64,000 bases of DNA from Distichodus sexfasciatus. Its lineage: Eukaryota > Chordata > Actinopteri > Characiformes > Distichodontidae. Shown piece by piece: positions 25,421 through 37,445 of the stretch. Numbering within the stretch: position 1 is the first letter of the stretch; each line of letters starts with the position of its first letter. Below the pieces are notes generated by a model. It was given only the letters and a program-made list of their open reading frames with translations. It ran no database searches and had not been told where the DNA came from. The stretch lies in assembly GCA_032718565.1 (NCBI GenBank), contig JAVGVS010000109.1, forward strand, positions 302,501 to 366,500, written 5' to 3'. The translations under genes and the position numbers were made by a program.

Positions 25421-26746
25421 TGTTACATATATTCAATATGTATTGTGCAGGCATTAATTCATACACTCACCACAAAACCCCATAATAAGTTCCAGGCATT
25501 GGCACTTGCACTAGTGCAGGGAGTGGTAAAAACAAAGGCTGGTCTACATCATTCCCACGAGGTTAGCGCCCCATTTCTCTCCCGTGCGTTTTTATAGAGG
25601 TTTAGTCGCCCCATGCTAACAGCGTCGTTTGCTAAAAGTACGGTTTCTAATTCTCTTGATTAACAGTTTCATAGCATCAAAGTCTCTTTCTGCAAGCTAT
25701 TCATTCTCCACATTGGCTACATCCCAGTCTGAATATCACCACATGAAGTAGAACTAACTATTACACACCGCCACACCTACTACTGACGAACTAGCGGGGT
25801 TCGGGACGTAAAGGGTTTGGTGTGTGGCAGCAGGCGAGAATAAAAATGGCTGCCATTTGGGCTGTGGGTGTCCAGGTCTGTCTAACTCAACAGATTTTTT
25901 ATGGCCATACTTGGTGATTGTGAGTCCAAAATTGAAAGCTCTCAGTAAAAAATTGCAGTTAAAAAGGCTAAAAGGCTAAGATAATCTCATACTTGAGCCC
26001 ATAAACCAAATTTATTATCCAGGGCCATCCAGATTTCACTGCCTTTTTTATTTCCTCACTAAAGTTGGCAGTAAGGTTTTAGGCAATAAAAAAATGCGGG
26101 AATAAGTCAAAGTTGTGGAAAAATTTGGTTTTGTCCCCCTTATAATGATTCTTTAACAATTAATTAAAGTGATAGGAACAAAACCACTACTATTTTTGTT
26201 AACCATTAATCATTTCGTTATTTTTGAGGTAAATGTGAGGTCTCTTTTATCACACCGTTTTACTGCATCTTCTAAACGTAACAAGGAAGTGAGTTCGCTG
26301 ACGTATGGCTCAAAGTTTTATGGAAACGCACAATGATTGGTGAAAAATTGCAGAAAAGGTTGCAATTGGTCAAAATTGCACGGTAGTAATGAAATCCTGG
26401 CTGAACTATGTCCAAACTCCTCTAGAAATAATTTGGCTCCACATTCATGTACAAAAATGTTTTATAGTGGGGTGTGTGCTCTAACCAGCACTAAATTATG
26501 ATATTGACCCAAACATCTAATAATTGTGACAATCCACAAGCGTGTATAAAGCAATTCGTCACAGTTTTCTGCTCATTCCACCATTAAACTCGCCATAGGG
26601 TTGAATGTTTCCGCTTATCAAACTGCTATTCACCCCCCCATTCACTCCATTCACCTTCTTTACCTCACTTCAGACTCACCCACTTCTACCAGCAAAATCT
26701 CTCATGGCAGACGCCTCGGATCTCCTCAAGAGAAGGAGCCTCACTA

Positions 26747-26751
<5 letters not shown>

Positions 26752-26788
<37 letters not shown>
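26752..26788 (+). repeat. (TA)n microsatellite
   Basis: An uninterrupted AT dinucleotide run of about 37 bases. Confidence 0.95.
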
Positions 26789-26793
<5 letters not shown>

Positions 26794-26939
26794 CAGCATA
26801 TGCAGGGCCCATATGGCGGGTCCTTAGTCAGGATCTGGAGTTCCCCCTCCCTAATTAACATTTTAGAGGCTCGGTGGTGGGAGAGAGAGAGTGAGAGAGT
26901 GATTCAAAGCAGGCTATGGGAGCTTGTGACCTAATTGGA

Positions 26940-27065
26940 GTCAATAGAAATGTATGTAAAATGCTAATTGTGACAGGTTTCTTTCTTGCTAAAAATGGCG
27001 GCCTTTTGTTTAAAGCGCGTAATTAGTCGGGCATAATGGAATCAAATGAGTGGGGTTTCTGCTAT
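26940..27065. promoter_or_regulatory. Candidate enhancer upstream of the main nfix promoter
   Basis: AAAATGGCGGCC (YY1-type, 26992-27003), TTTGTTTA (Fox-type) and TAATTAG (homeodomain, 27020-27026) lie within 40 bases in unique DNA. Confidence 0.3.
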
Positions 27066-27559
27066 ACCCCTTATGGGACGCGGGGTGGGGTGGGGGGATG
27101 AACGTATGTGGATGAGCATATGGTGAGGGATGTCTTTAGTGGAATGCTTTTAGAGGTGAGATTCTTCAAACCTGTTCTCTCTTTCTCTCCCTTATCACAA
27201 AACAATCGCTCGTACTCGAAACACGGCCACGTCTCGCTCACTTCTTCTCACACCGACTAACACACAGCAGTCATTCACTAAAACACAGGTAGCGTTTGTC
27301 ACTCTCTCCGCCTCTGTCTCTCTCTTTTATTCACAGACACTTCACCCACACACACACACACACACACACAATGGATGTCTCCAACGCTTGGGCCCCGGAA
27401 CAATCAATACAACTACTGTACTCATACTTTCCTGTTGTTTTTCACTCTCTCAATCCAAACGACACAGCTATTACTATTAGCCTCATTGTTTACTTTCATC
27501 ATTTTTATTTGCTAGCTGGCAACACACAGACAAACCAGCATGCCAGCCATGGCTACAAC

Positions 27560-27614
27560 TTCAAAGTGAGAGAGAGTGAGAGAGAGCGAGTGTGAGCGAG
27601 CGAGAGAGAGAGAG

Positions 27615-27650
<36 letters not shown>

Positions 27651-27818
27651 CGGGAAATGGGAGAACGAAGTGCTATATGAAAGGATGAAGCTGCCTTTCT
27701 GTGTGTCTGCCAGGAGCACCTCGGGAGAAGTGTTGGAAAAATGTGATTTTTCACACCGACGTCTCAGAGGGAACAACAGTGAGAGAGAGAGAAAAAGAGA
27801 GAGAGAGAGGAGAGGGAC
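27560..27818 (+). repeat. GA microsatellite cluster
   Basis: GA-type runs at 27565-27650 and 27780-27815. A CA run lies just before, at 27347-27370. Confidence 0.9.
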
Positions 27819-28261
27819 GGATGGATACAGGAGGAGAGAGACAGCGCTAATGGTTCAGAAGGCTGAATAATCGAGGGGTTGGCTAATTATTGCAGTGCAT
27901 TATGGTTTTTTTTCACGAAGTTCTAAAAAAGTTCGGTTTCTACAAACGTGCACCGCATTTTACACCTCCACATTTTCAATTAGAAAATCGTTTTTTATTG
28001 AGAATTGGCAGACGAAATAAGGTCAGTCAACTGTGTGCATGGGTCCCCGTGTGTGCGTAGCTATTACATTTACGGCTCTTATCAGTTTAGGGAGACTTCC
28101 GCTCAGAAAAACCCATTAAATCGACAGCTGCTAATTCAAGTTTCTCCTGGAGCTGATATACAAATAGCTAACACACGACTAAAGTCCTCTCTGACCTCAC
28201 ATCAAGAGATACACAAATGGGACACAGATTTTCTGCTGCTAAAATACTCAGTTACTAAAGG

Positions 28262-28412
28262 ATTGCGGGATCCTGACTCATTAGTTCCTCCAGCACTACC
28301 ACAGTTTAGCCCCTGAGCAATACTTTAAGCCCAAAGTTGCTCCAGGGAGACTCTCCCTGTAATTGGAAAAAGGCAGTCAAAGAGCATCTGCAAAATTTCA
28401 TAAATGTAAATG
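28262..28412 (+). mobile_element. Degenerate tRNA-derived SINE, copy A
   Basis: Contains 'CCCCTGAGCAATACTTTAAG', 'TTGCTCCAGGGAGACTCTCC', 'TGTAATT' and the tail 'ATAAATGTAAATG'. The body matches copies B-D. The head is decayed. Confidence 0.65.
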
Positions 28413-30860
28413 AAGCACTGCTAGTTAATCTCCAAAGTCCGGAGCCATGCAACTTTTTCAACAACCAGTTACTCAAAAATACATATATTACACAGATCAG
28501 TTTTGTAGCTGTGACGTGAAAACTGTCAGAGTAGAAAGACTTGGATTAAAATGCATTGAAGTGAATGTGGAAAGAACGAGGGATGATTACAGTAAGAAAA
28601 AGACAAGTGCGAGTTAAACAGATTCAGATATGTTGTTCAGTGAGGTGGCCTGAGGTGGCATAAGAACCGCTCGTGTGAAAACAGGCGAAGGAAAGCTTTA
28701 AACTCCCAAATCCCATGTATTCTTAACGGGAGGAAACGTATGGGTTACTATAGGAAAGATAAACGTCAAAGAAAGGATGAAATAGACGAGTGTGAGTCAT
28801 GGTGGTTACAGATATGCCAAGAGGGTCATGGGCCCCTAATCACGTCAAATTTGGTGGCTTTGTGAATAACAGTGGCCGGGCGGTATAGCGACCAAATTTG
28901 AGCTCCATGTTAGTCTATGGGGCAAAAAAAAACGGATGAAAATGGACAGAAGTTGCAAACGACTGCATGTATCTCAAACATGTATACAAGCATCCCATAC
29001 ATCTATAGAGAGCACATTTTACAGTTTCTAGCACAAAAACTGTAAGACGAGTAGCGGTTATAAAAACGTTCAGCCTTTAGTCTACAGTCAAAGGCTCCGG
29101 GGTTCAGATACGCACACACAGGCCTACATTTGTGCCTTCATATGTAGTGTGAGGGTGTGAGGTGTGTGTGTATATGTGGGTGGCCACCATTATGGTAGAT
29201 ACCCTCACATATGTCCAAGCAAAAATCCCAAATTTCCCCTCACGCCAGAAACAAGTTCCCGCCGCTAACCACCAATCACTACGGGACAGCATAACCATGA
29301 CAACCCTGGCACCAGTCAGCCTAACGACTGCAGTTCAAGAAGGCCGCCCTCCGCTCAGAACGCTCTAGAACTCAAGCTGAGTCGGTCCACATGTCATCTG
29401 TCTATCTGACAAAAGAGCAGGCTTTAAGGGGACGCTCCGGCCAACACTAACGCAGCTAATAACGACCAGTAAGCGTGACTGCATTTGCATAGACTGTCTT
29501 CTGGTCTTCGTTATTAACATGCTCATACTTGACATATCTCAGGAAAGTTATAAAGTCTATTCAACACTCTTTAAATTACTACTTAAATGCAACTTGAACG
29601 AGAAAAACATCATTCAATTTATCTGCTCCAAAAGCACTCCTATAGTTTTTTTTTTTTTTTGCCAAACTCTTTTTATGCATATGCCTTGCAGAAAGTTACA
29701 CTTTTCCAAATGAAAAAGACAGGCCAAGGACTCCAGATGAAAACCTGTGACCTTTTACACTTGAACATGGCCTTATTCCAAGCAAAGCTATGCGGCTTCC
29801 CGTTTATGTAAAACCAAAGATGTATATATGATTCAGCTCAGCTTCTAAATCAGCATATCAAAGAGCAATCAGTGTTTTTTCTCTCAGGATGATATTTCCA
29901 GGTGTGCTCGGCTGAAGGGGTCACGGCGCTTGCTATTAAAAAATAAAAAGTTTGTCATGACGAAAAAATGCTTGCCGAAGGCCAGTGCAGTTCCCAATTC
30001 AAATCCAGAATTACTGCCTGCAAGGGACTGTCAATCTGTTCACAGGGCTCTTTGTAAGGGGAAAATATCAGCAAAAATCAAACGCCAAGTCTGGTTAAAT
30101 GCCTGCAACTGACTGAAATAAAAATGACAAAGTAAGAAGATAACATCAAAAATGCTGTTTCTTACCACAGCAATGCCCTACATATGACCAGAAAACATTA
30201 CATTAATGAAGCAAACAATAAAGACTGAAAACAGTAATATAATTACAAAATCTATATTTTGTAATACCGCACATTATGTATAACAACACATGCACACTAC
30301 CCTCTGTCAAACCAATTCAGTTAACAATTAACTCTACAAACTATCACAACTACAACCTGTTTAGTAAGATCACAGTCTATGCAAGGCTATATATATATAT
30401 ATACCAAGAGATCACTATCTGAAAGCTAACTTAATATGCCACAGAAGTTCAATAAAAATTACACCACCTTTGTGGCGTACAGTTCCACTATGTCAACAAT
30501 CCTTTAACACTGTCTGCTCTGTGCTAATATCTATACCGTTTCTGCGTATGTGTGCTTAAATTTTGAATTTTTAGTGACTCTTGTGGAATTCTGCACACCT
30601 GTTCTGTCTGACAGGGTCCATAGGGAGGCTGAGCAAGTTTAAAAATACGAGACAGAATTATTTAAGAAAGGAAGGTTGGGAAATAATTAAATTATAGATC
30701 AAGACACATTCATACTAGCATAGTAATAAATATATTAAAGGTCAAGACTCTGCTAGAACTTGGAGGTTCTATTGAAATGTTTAGGCCTGGGGACAGACTA
30801 GAAAATGTGGTGGCTTCAAGTGGGCATCAACATAGTAGTAATGACAATACAACAACATGA

Positions 30861-30862
<2 letters not shown>

Positions 30863-30920
<58 letters not shown>

Positions 30921-30935
30921 TAATAATAATAATAT
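30863..30935 (+). repeat. (AAT)n trinucleotide microsatellite
   Basis: About 24 ATA/AAT units with one interruption (AACAAT) near 30917. Confidence 0.95.
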
Positions 30936-31073
30936 ATTTGTTTCTCACACATATGCATTAACCTGAGACACAAATACACATACAGACATACACCAGAACA
31001 TGCACATTAAAATTCATAAGTTCATATTCTGATGTCTGTGGGTTTTGGACACATTAACACACACAGCACGTAC

Positions 31074-31660
31074 CATGGTTGTATGGGGGAATTTGCCAGC
31101 AGCTTCAAACTCCCATTTTTGCCCCTGAATTCGGGCTCGGTCCTCTAAAAGCGCGACGTGGTGTTGGTGCGGAGGGTGAGCGGGTGCAGCGCGCTCGGGT
31201 TTCTCCGGTGATACCGGAAGCGAAAAAAAAGAAAAAGAACTCAACAAGTCGGCCCGAAGCCCAGAGTTTGTCCCGTCTGTTAAAAGTAAAGCTTTCTCAG
31301 GCACCGAACGGAAAGACCAGAGGGATTATCCGCGACCTCGGTGGCTCTGCGTCGTCTGAGCGGTTCCGGTTCGGTTTTGTGTTTGAGCGGCTCTCGTTTT
31401 TTTCCAGCGTAGTTTCGGCTCGACTCCCTCTTTCCCGTTCATGCCCGACTCTCGCTCGGTTTCTCTGTGTTTTGTAGACCGGCTCTGCTCCGGTACCGGT
31501 CCTCTACCGAGGCTGTAGAAGCGAGTTTCTGCGTTTTGACAGCCGGCGAAGTGGAACGCGGAGCTTGAGAGTGAGTACCGAAGGTCACCATTTAAGACCC
31601 CGTTTATTTTCGCAGCTGATCGTCTTCTTCACACTTCTTTTTCTCTCTTTCCACTTTTTC
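31074..31660 (-). other. nfix: Candidate distal alternative first exon of nfix, ATG at the splice donor
   Basis: On the minus strand this CpG-rich block ends ...CATACAACCATG|gtacgtgc: the last three bases of the putative exon (31074-31076) are an ATG and a strong donor follows at once. Joined to exon 2 (GAT GAG TTC) it gives MDEFHPFIEALLP; I recall NFI isoforms, notably of NFIC, that start this way. The ATG has ACC before it and would gain G at +4 from either downstream exon, a near-ideal Kozak context completed by splicing. The frame is closed upstream by a TAA with no other in-frame ATG. A three-codon upstream ORF (ATG GGA GTT TGA) precedes it. The 5' limit is a guess based on a TATA-like stretch at 31688-31695. 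It could instead be a non-coding exon of another transcript. Confidence 0.5.
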
Positions 31661-31687
31661 TCTCACGATGGCGGGGCCCTCCTCCGG

Positions 31688-31695
31688 TATATAAA
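31688..31695 (+). promoter_or_regulatory. TATA-like box in the CpG-rich distal promoter
   Basis: TATATAAA in a CpG-rich context. Read on the plus strand it is a good TATA box pointing away from nfix; read on the minus strand (TTTATATA) it is a weaker one pointing towards the candidate distal first exon. A further TATATA-like stretch occurs near 32155. The region 31.13-32.06 kb is rich in CpG and includes a YY1-like ATGGCGG near 31670. Confidence 0.4.
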
Positions 31696-33008
31696 CGCCA
31701 GATTCGGTCCTAAAAACGCGGGACGTCCAGCGTTCAGTGCTCGGTTCGGTCGGACTCGGCTGCGCGCTGCGCGTAATCCACGAACGCACCCCAGGCAGCA
31801 AGCAAAAGATCACACCTGACTCGAGATAAAACGCTCCCGACCTCGGCGTCTGGTTAAAGATGAAGTCGTGCTTTGAGAGTCAGATGCGATGCGGCCGGAG
31901 TTTGTGGAGGAACGAGCTCGAACGCGTCGGAAGCGAGCGGCTGTGCAACTGGAGCGGAGCCGCTGTCGAGCTGCGCAATTATCGATCGATTATCGGGCGG
32001 GCGGCTGTGCGTCAGGCCGCCGGGGCAGCTGCAGCTTTAGGGCATTAGCCGGGCTCTGGGCGGATTACTGAACACACACACACAGACACGCAAACACACA
32101 CACACACACACCCTATACACGCTCACACACGACCAAAAGAGGGGGAGAGCCCGGTATATAGAACGGGCGGGTGGATTGTGGGATGGGGGTGGCTACGCTC
32201 TTTTATAAATAAATGTTTAGAAATGTTAAAAGTTTTTTTTTTCTTAAATCTTTTGTTAGAACCTTAAGGGGTTAGAAAGCATCAGGCATCAGAAAGTTCG
32301 TATTAAAGTTTTTTTTTCTGTAAAACATCATTTTAAAATGTCCTTTCTCAAAGCAGAATTAAGTTATTCTATGTGGCGTCATTCCAAATGGCCCAGTTTT
32401 TAAGAGTCTTGAAGTCTGTCAGTGTTACAAGACAATAATACTGAAAATTATTGCTGAGGTCTTTAGAAAAACATAACTGTAGCCCAATTTAGCAAAAATA
32501 ATTGTTTATATAATTGTATATTGGTTGGGAAATTGAACAGTTGTTTCAAAAAGGGTCTGTACTACGTGGATTATACATTTGCAAGCATTCTGAAGAGAGA
32601 GGGAGATTCCACTAAATTGCTGACTTTGGTCCCTACCTGGGTATTTTAAGTTTTTACACAGAATCTAGTGAGTAATTATAGTCTAAATCCATCACGTCCC
32701 GCTTGTACAGACACATGACGTGGCCAAATGCATTACCATGTAGCTGTGGGTAATAAAAATGTTCGCATCTAATCATGTTTCTTGTTTGTATTTCATCCAA
32801 GTTGAGGCCACAAAAATATTTTAATTGGCTGCCTTTCTTTCTTTCTTTCTCTCTCTCTGCCCCTCTTTCTCTCTCTTTCAAATATATAGGCTCTTTTTCT
32901 GAATTTTTAGGAGCTATGGAGATGGTCCCTGGAAGAGATTTGATTCTAAATATTAAAATTAGATTTTCACATTTGGCACAATAAGCTAGTATTTAATATA
33001 CTTAAAAA

Positions 33009-33034
33009 AGAAAGAAAGAAAGAAAGAAAGAAAG
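33009..33034 (+). repeat. (GAAA)6 microsatellite
   Basis: A pure AAAG tetranucleotide run in AT-rich DNA. Confidence 0.95.
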
Positions 33035-36000
33035 CCCTTATTACTATGCAATAATAACTAATTTTAAGCAAATTTCTGTATCCCTTCTAAACTGTTTATT
33101 ATTATATTTTTGAAATAATTATTTTAATTTAAAAAATGTATAATTGAAATATAATTAACATAATATTATTGCTAGTATTAATAGTGCATCAATTTTGTTT
33201 CTTATTACTTATGAAATGCAGGGGCTGCAGAATTCCCTTCTGGCTATATAAACGTTTGACTATTTTTTTTTTTTAATAATAAATTGATATTGTTAACCAT
33301 TCAAAAATAATACAATTTAGCTAGTATCTTCATATAATATGTTATGCTTTAAAGGTTCTAAGAAACAAATTCTAAATTTGGTCCTTGTGTAAAGTAATTG
33401 AATTAATAAATCTCGGGGGTTGCAAAAAATATTCTAAACAATTGCTGCAATCGTTTTTTAAAATTCATTTTCGTAACTAAAATATAATGTGAAATTTTAA
33501 ACAATGGTTACAAGGAAAAAATACAATGTGTTCAAACATTTTAACATGACAGAAAAGCATAGAGTAATATAGGAAATATATTTTTGGGAAAATACAAAAT
33601 ATAAATTACAGACGATATATTTGGCGATCTTTTTATTAATTCGTTTAAATTTAAGCAAAAAGAAAATAATTGATCAGTTTTCTTTAAGGAAATTATTAAA
33701 ATGTAGGTCTAAAATGTAACTTATCGACATAAATGTTATTTCCACTATTCTAATCAGATTTATCGTTACAAATATAGATAGAATAATTTTAGAAATACAT
33801 TAAAATGCGACATTCCTAATACTCTTATTAATAATTACAATATGTTCCCATTTCTAGTAAGATGTGGTAACTAAAATAATGCTTTTATTAATCTTTATAT
33901 CTTGAAATAGCCCACACTTGCTTAAAACAACACAAAACTGGAAATCGTACAGAAATTTACTTAAATTTTTATTGTGGGTCACGTTAAAATGTCTTTATGA
34001 CTATAAATGTTAACTTAAACATTTTATTGGCCGTGATCAAGTTAGAAAAAGGTGGTTCGGTGTCAGGTGCATCCTCGGGATTTAAATGTCTAATTATAAA
34101 GATTTTCTGCTTGTGACTGCACCAGATAAAACTAGCTTTAACGAATGAAAGTGGCCATTACACTCGTTTGAACAAATAAATGGAAAGAAAAAAACAATTG
34201 AAAAAAAAAAATAACAATGACGTATTACACGCACTTCATTAAAGTGCATTCTGCACTTGCGCACCCTCTAAATTGGCCTTTATTAAAGTGGCTGTTGTCG
34301 CGGCTCTAACACACACTATTTGTGCTCGGTTTCAGATGAATGCGTGGTGTAACAGGCTATTCACGTCTTCACACGAGGCTGAGCTTCTTCCCATCACCCC
34401 TGTTCTTTCAAAAGAGCCTCCACGAAGACTACACCATTCTTTGGACGAGCTTTGGTCGGGAAAGGCGTCTTGCTTTATAGTGTTTTTATAATTGACTGCT
34501 TTCAAATTGTACATTTCAGGCTTTGAGTTTGGGCTGGGCTGGTATTGAAATCAATAGTTGTCAAGAGTTTGATGAAATTGGAGAAAATTGCACCTACTTC
34601 TGTGAGGGAAAAGGTTCCCCGGTAGCTGCTTAAAAAAAATAAAAATATAAATAAATAAATAAATAAAAACCCCACAGTAAACTGTTTTCTTAACGATGGA
34701 ATAATGCTTTCCAGGGCGTGAGACTAGAACACAGTCAAAAGTTTTGTAGGCGCGGTTTTAATGCGCCTTAATTGCGTTCACACAGAGGCTACGCATCACT
34801 TAAAGCGGGCTTTAGTCTAATGAGAGCCGTGCGCTGCCTTTACTGACCACAAAACATCTTAATGTGACCGCAGCTGGGTTCATGTACCTGCCATTAGCGC
34901 GCACACAGACTCCACAAGCCGGCGGTGAAAGTACGTTCACATTGAGTCAGGCAGTTTAGCTTGAGTCAGGGAGAAAGTTTGTTTATCTTAATTCCTTTGC
35001 CTGCCTCTTGTTGCTTGCTGTTGTTTTTCAGCGGGCCTGGATTTCACTTTTACGCACACAGATCCAATTATAAAGCAAATAAAGAGGCGTTTAAACGTGG
35101 CCCAAAAATACCTGTTTGTTTATAGCGTATAGTTCTTGGCATTAAATGATTTTTTTAAATGCAGGATCAACATGAAAACATTGTCGTAATATTTTGATTA
35201 AATTATAAGATCATTTCATGACGCCTCCTGATGTCCGAAAATCCTGCCAGCCACCAAGTGCGTAGGTAGCATTTTTACTGGCCATTAAATGCCTTATATA
35301 TTCAATAATTGATCCAAATGTGACGCATTCATCTATTTTAATAGCTAGGCAAAGAGCTTTTATTTTGCTGCTCTGGCTTGAGTTGTCTCAGAAATAAATA
35401 AGGAAAGCATAATGGCCTAAAATGACAATTTTTGAAAGGGTCAAATGTCATTTGGCAGGTTGAGAGAAGCCCCCAGAAGGCTGTAAGGTAGTTAAGGACT
35501 GTGAATTAGTTTTAAATATATAAGCTGGTGTTTTGTCAATAGAGTATCATTCATTTTTATAGTTGCTGAAATATAGAGAGCGAGTGCAAGAAATTGTAAG
35601 ATTTGTGTATTAAAAATCTGTTTACGTAGCTTCTATCATTTATACCTGATAACTGTGTGCTTTCGTGTATTAACATTAACAATGTAATAAAATGTAACTA
35701 TGTGGTTTTAAAGGTGACGGCATTTTATTTGCCTTTTGGTTTCGAGATCTGTAAAATCACATCATTAAAATCACTGTGCATTTGCATTTTCGGAGTTCAT
35801 CGACTTTTCTATTTTGAACCTTATTTAGTGGAGCTGCAGTACTGCTGCACACGGACTGCACTTGGCAACCACAAACCACAAACGTATTTGTCATGTTTTT
35901 GTCTCCTCTTTCTATTCTTACAGCATCCTTAAACTATCTGCAGTTTGGTGAAGAGCAAGACAGAGCAAAGAAGAAAGGTAAGCCAAGCCAAAAAACAAAC

Positions 36001-36139
36001 AAAAAAAAAACAGAAAGAAAGAAAGAAAAGAAAAAACGCTACAAAACGAAACAGTTACAACTAGGCAACAAAGTGACAAAGAATGTGAGTCCTGGCATAC
36101 ACGAAACAAACTGATTTTTCAGAGACAAAGAAAGAAGGT

Positions 36140-36140
36140 T

Positions 36141-36181
<41 letters not shown>

Positions 36182-36420
36182 TTAAGGGGGAAGTTGGTTG
36201 GATAAGGCCAAAACTTTGGAAAGAAAGAAAAAGAGAGAGGAGGGGCAGAGGGCAAAGAAGACAGAAAGGAAGAAAAGAGAGAGAGAGAGAGAGAGAGAGA
36301 GCAAGGATAAGGGAAAAAGCAAGAGAGAAAGAGAGAGAAAGCGAGAGAAAGCATGAGGGAGAGGACTAGATAAAGAGAGAGAGAGAGTGACAGAGAAAGC
36401 AAGAGAGTGAGAGTTGAAGG
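36140..36420 (+). repeat. GA microsatellite cluster
   Basis: A pure GA run at 36147-36179, another at 36276-36301, and imperfect GA-rich sequence up to 36420. Confidence 0.9.
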
Positions 36421-36762
36421 AAGTCACAGAAGTTGGTGCGGGTTTTTTTCCCTTCTTTTCCTCAGTTGCACTCATCTCTAACTCTCAGTGTTTGATAAGG
36501 GGCCGCGGCAGTGGCATGGCGGGAGGAGGTGTGCGCGACGGGCGCGGGCTTATCTTGCATTGCCACCCCGGACCGCGACGGCCGATAGCTGTGTTGGCTG
36601 CCTGGTATGCACCAACCAACAGCGCCCCACGTCATGGTGAGGAAGGTTCACTCGGAGGATAAGACGCCGTTATAAGAAGCTGCCCCCCGCAACCCCCCAC
36701 CAACACCCGAATACAGCGACGTGCTGTTTCACTGGACAGGGCTGCGCTGTAACTGACAGCGA

Positions 36763-37120
36763 CACTGCTCATGTCTCACAGGTCACGTACAGCACAACAA
36801 CCAGGGTTACACAAAGTCAAGGTCTAGTTAACAGGACAGGGGTCAAATAAACTTGTTCAGAGTTCTTGAGAAACTGAATCAAAGGCAACTGGACAACTAT
36901 TTGAAGACGTTTGACTTCTCATCCGAAAGGCTTCTTTTGTTCAAAACTGAAAATAAACCTAATGTTTCAGATATTTCTTATCTCTAATCTCTTCTTGTCT
37001 CTTTATTTTTTTGCAAAGAAGTGAGGACTGTGCTGGAGCTGACAATGGCACTGTCCATATCTCACAGGTCACACAGCACAAACACCAGGGTTACACAAAC
37101 GCGAGTCTCATTAACACTTA
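36763..37120 (+). mobile_element. Possible Penelope-like retroelement remnant with diverged direct repeats
   Basis: Two diverged direct copies of a block (TCTCACAGGTCAC...CCAGGGTTACACAAA) lie at about 36763-36835 and 37047-37120. Between them, on the minus strand, is an AAGCCTTTCGGATGAGAAGT block followed by CAAACGTCTTC (about 36898-36935). From memory that motif is widespread in fish genomes next to Penelope-like elements. There is no coding capacity left. The assignment is tentative. Confidence 0.35.
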
Positions 37121-37168
37121 TTACCGATATAGAGTTTAATGGACCCCATTCAAATAATTTATCACGCA

Positions 37169-37445
37169 GGGTGGCGCGTTGGCGCAGTGGTTAGTGCTGC
37201 GGCCTCACAGAGAGAACGTCCTGGGCTCGATCTCTAGGTCGGCCGTAGGGCCTTTCTGTGTGGAGTTTGCACGCTCTCACTGCGTTTGTGTGGATTTCCA
37301 CCGGGTGCTCCGGTTTCCGGTGTGAGTGAGAGTGCGATTGTGTGTGCCCCGCAGTGTGTTGGCGCCTGCCCACGGTTGGTCCCCACCTTGTGCCCGTAGT
37401 TCTCAGGACAGGCTCCGGGTCCCACCGTAATGGACGAATGAATGG
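37169..37445 (+). mobile_element. Fish SINE-like element with target-site duplication
   Basis: Starts GGTGGCGCGTTGGCGCAGTG, a head found widely in teleosts, with a tRNA-like internal promoter look (GCGCAGTGGTTAG...GGGCTCGATCTC). It ends near ATGAATGA. It is flanked by ATTTATCACGCA (37157-37168) and ATTTATCATGCA (37446-37457), a 12-base duplication with one mismatch, which marks the insertion ends. Confidence 0.75.

Larger units (their letters stand above)
21501..31073. other. Region between the main and distal nfix first exons
   Basis: Would be the first intron of transcripts from the distal promoter. Holds microsatellites, SINE copy A, the 84-bp exon candidate at 24499-24582 and the candidate enhancer near 27.0 kb. 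No other exon is supported. Confidence 0.6.

Noticed and set aside
34881..34900. ATGGCAG|gtacat on the minus strand as another first exon of nfix
   Set aside because: The phase would be 1, which does not join in frame to exon 2, and the surrounding DNA is not CpG-rich.
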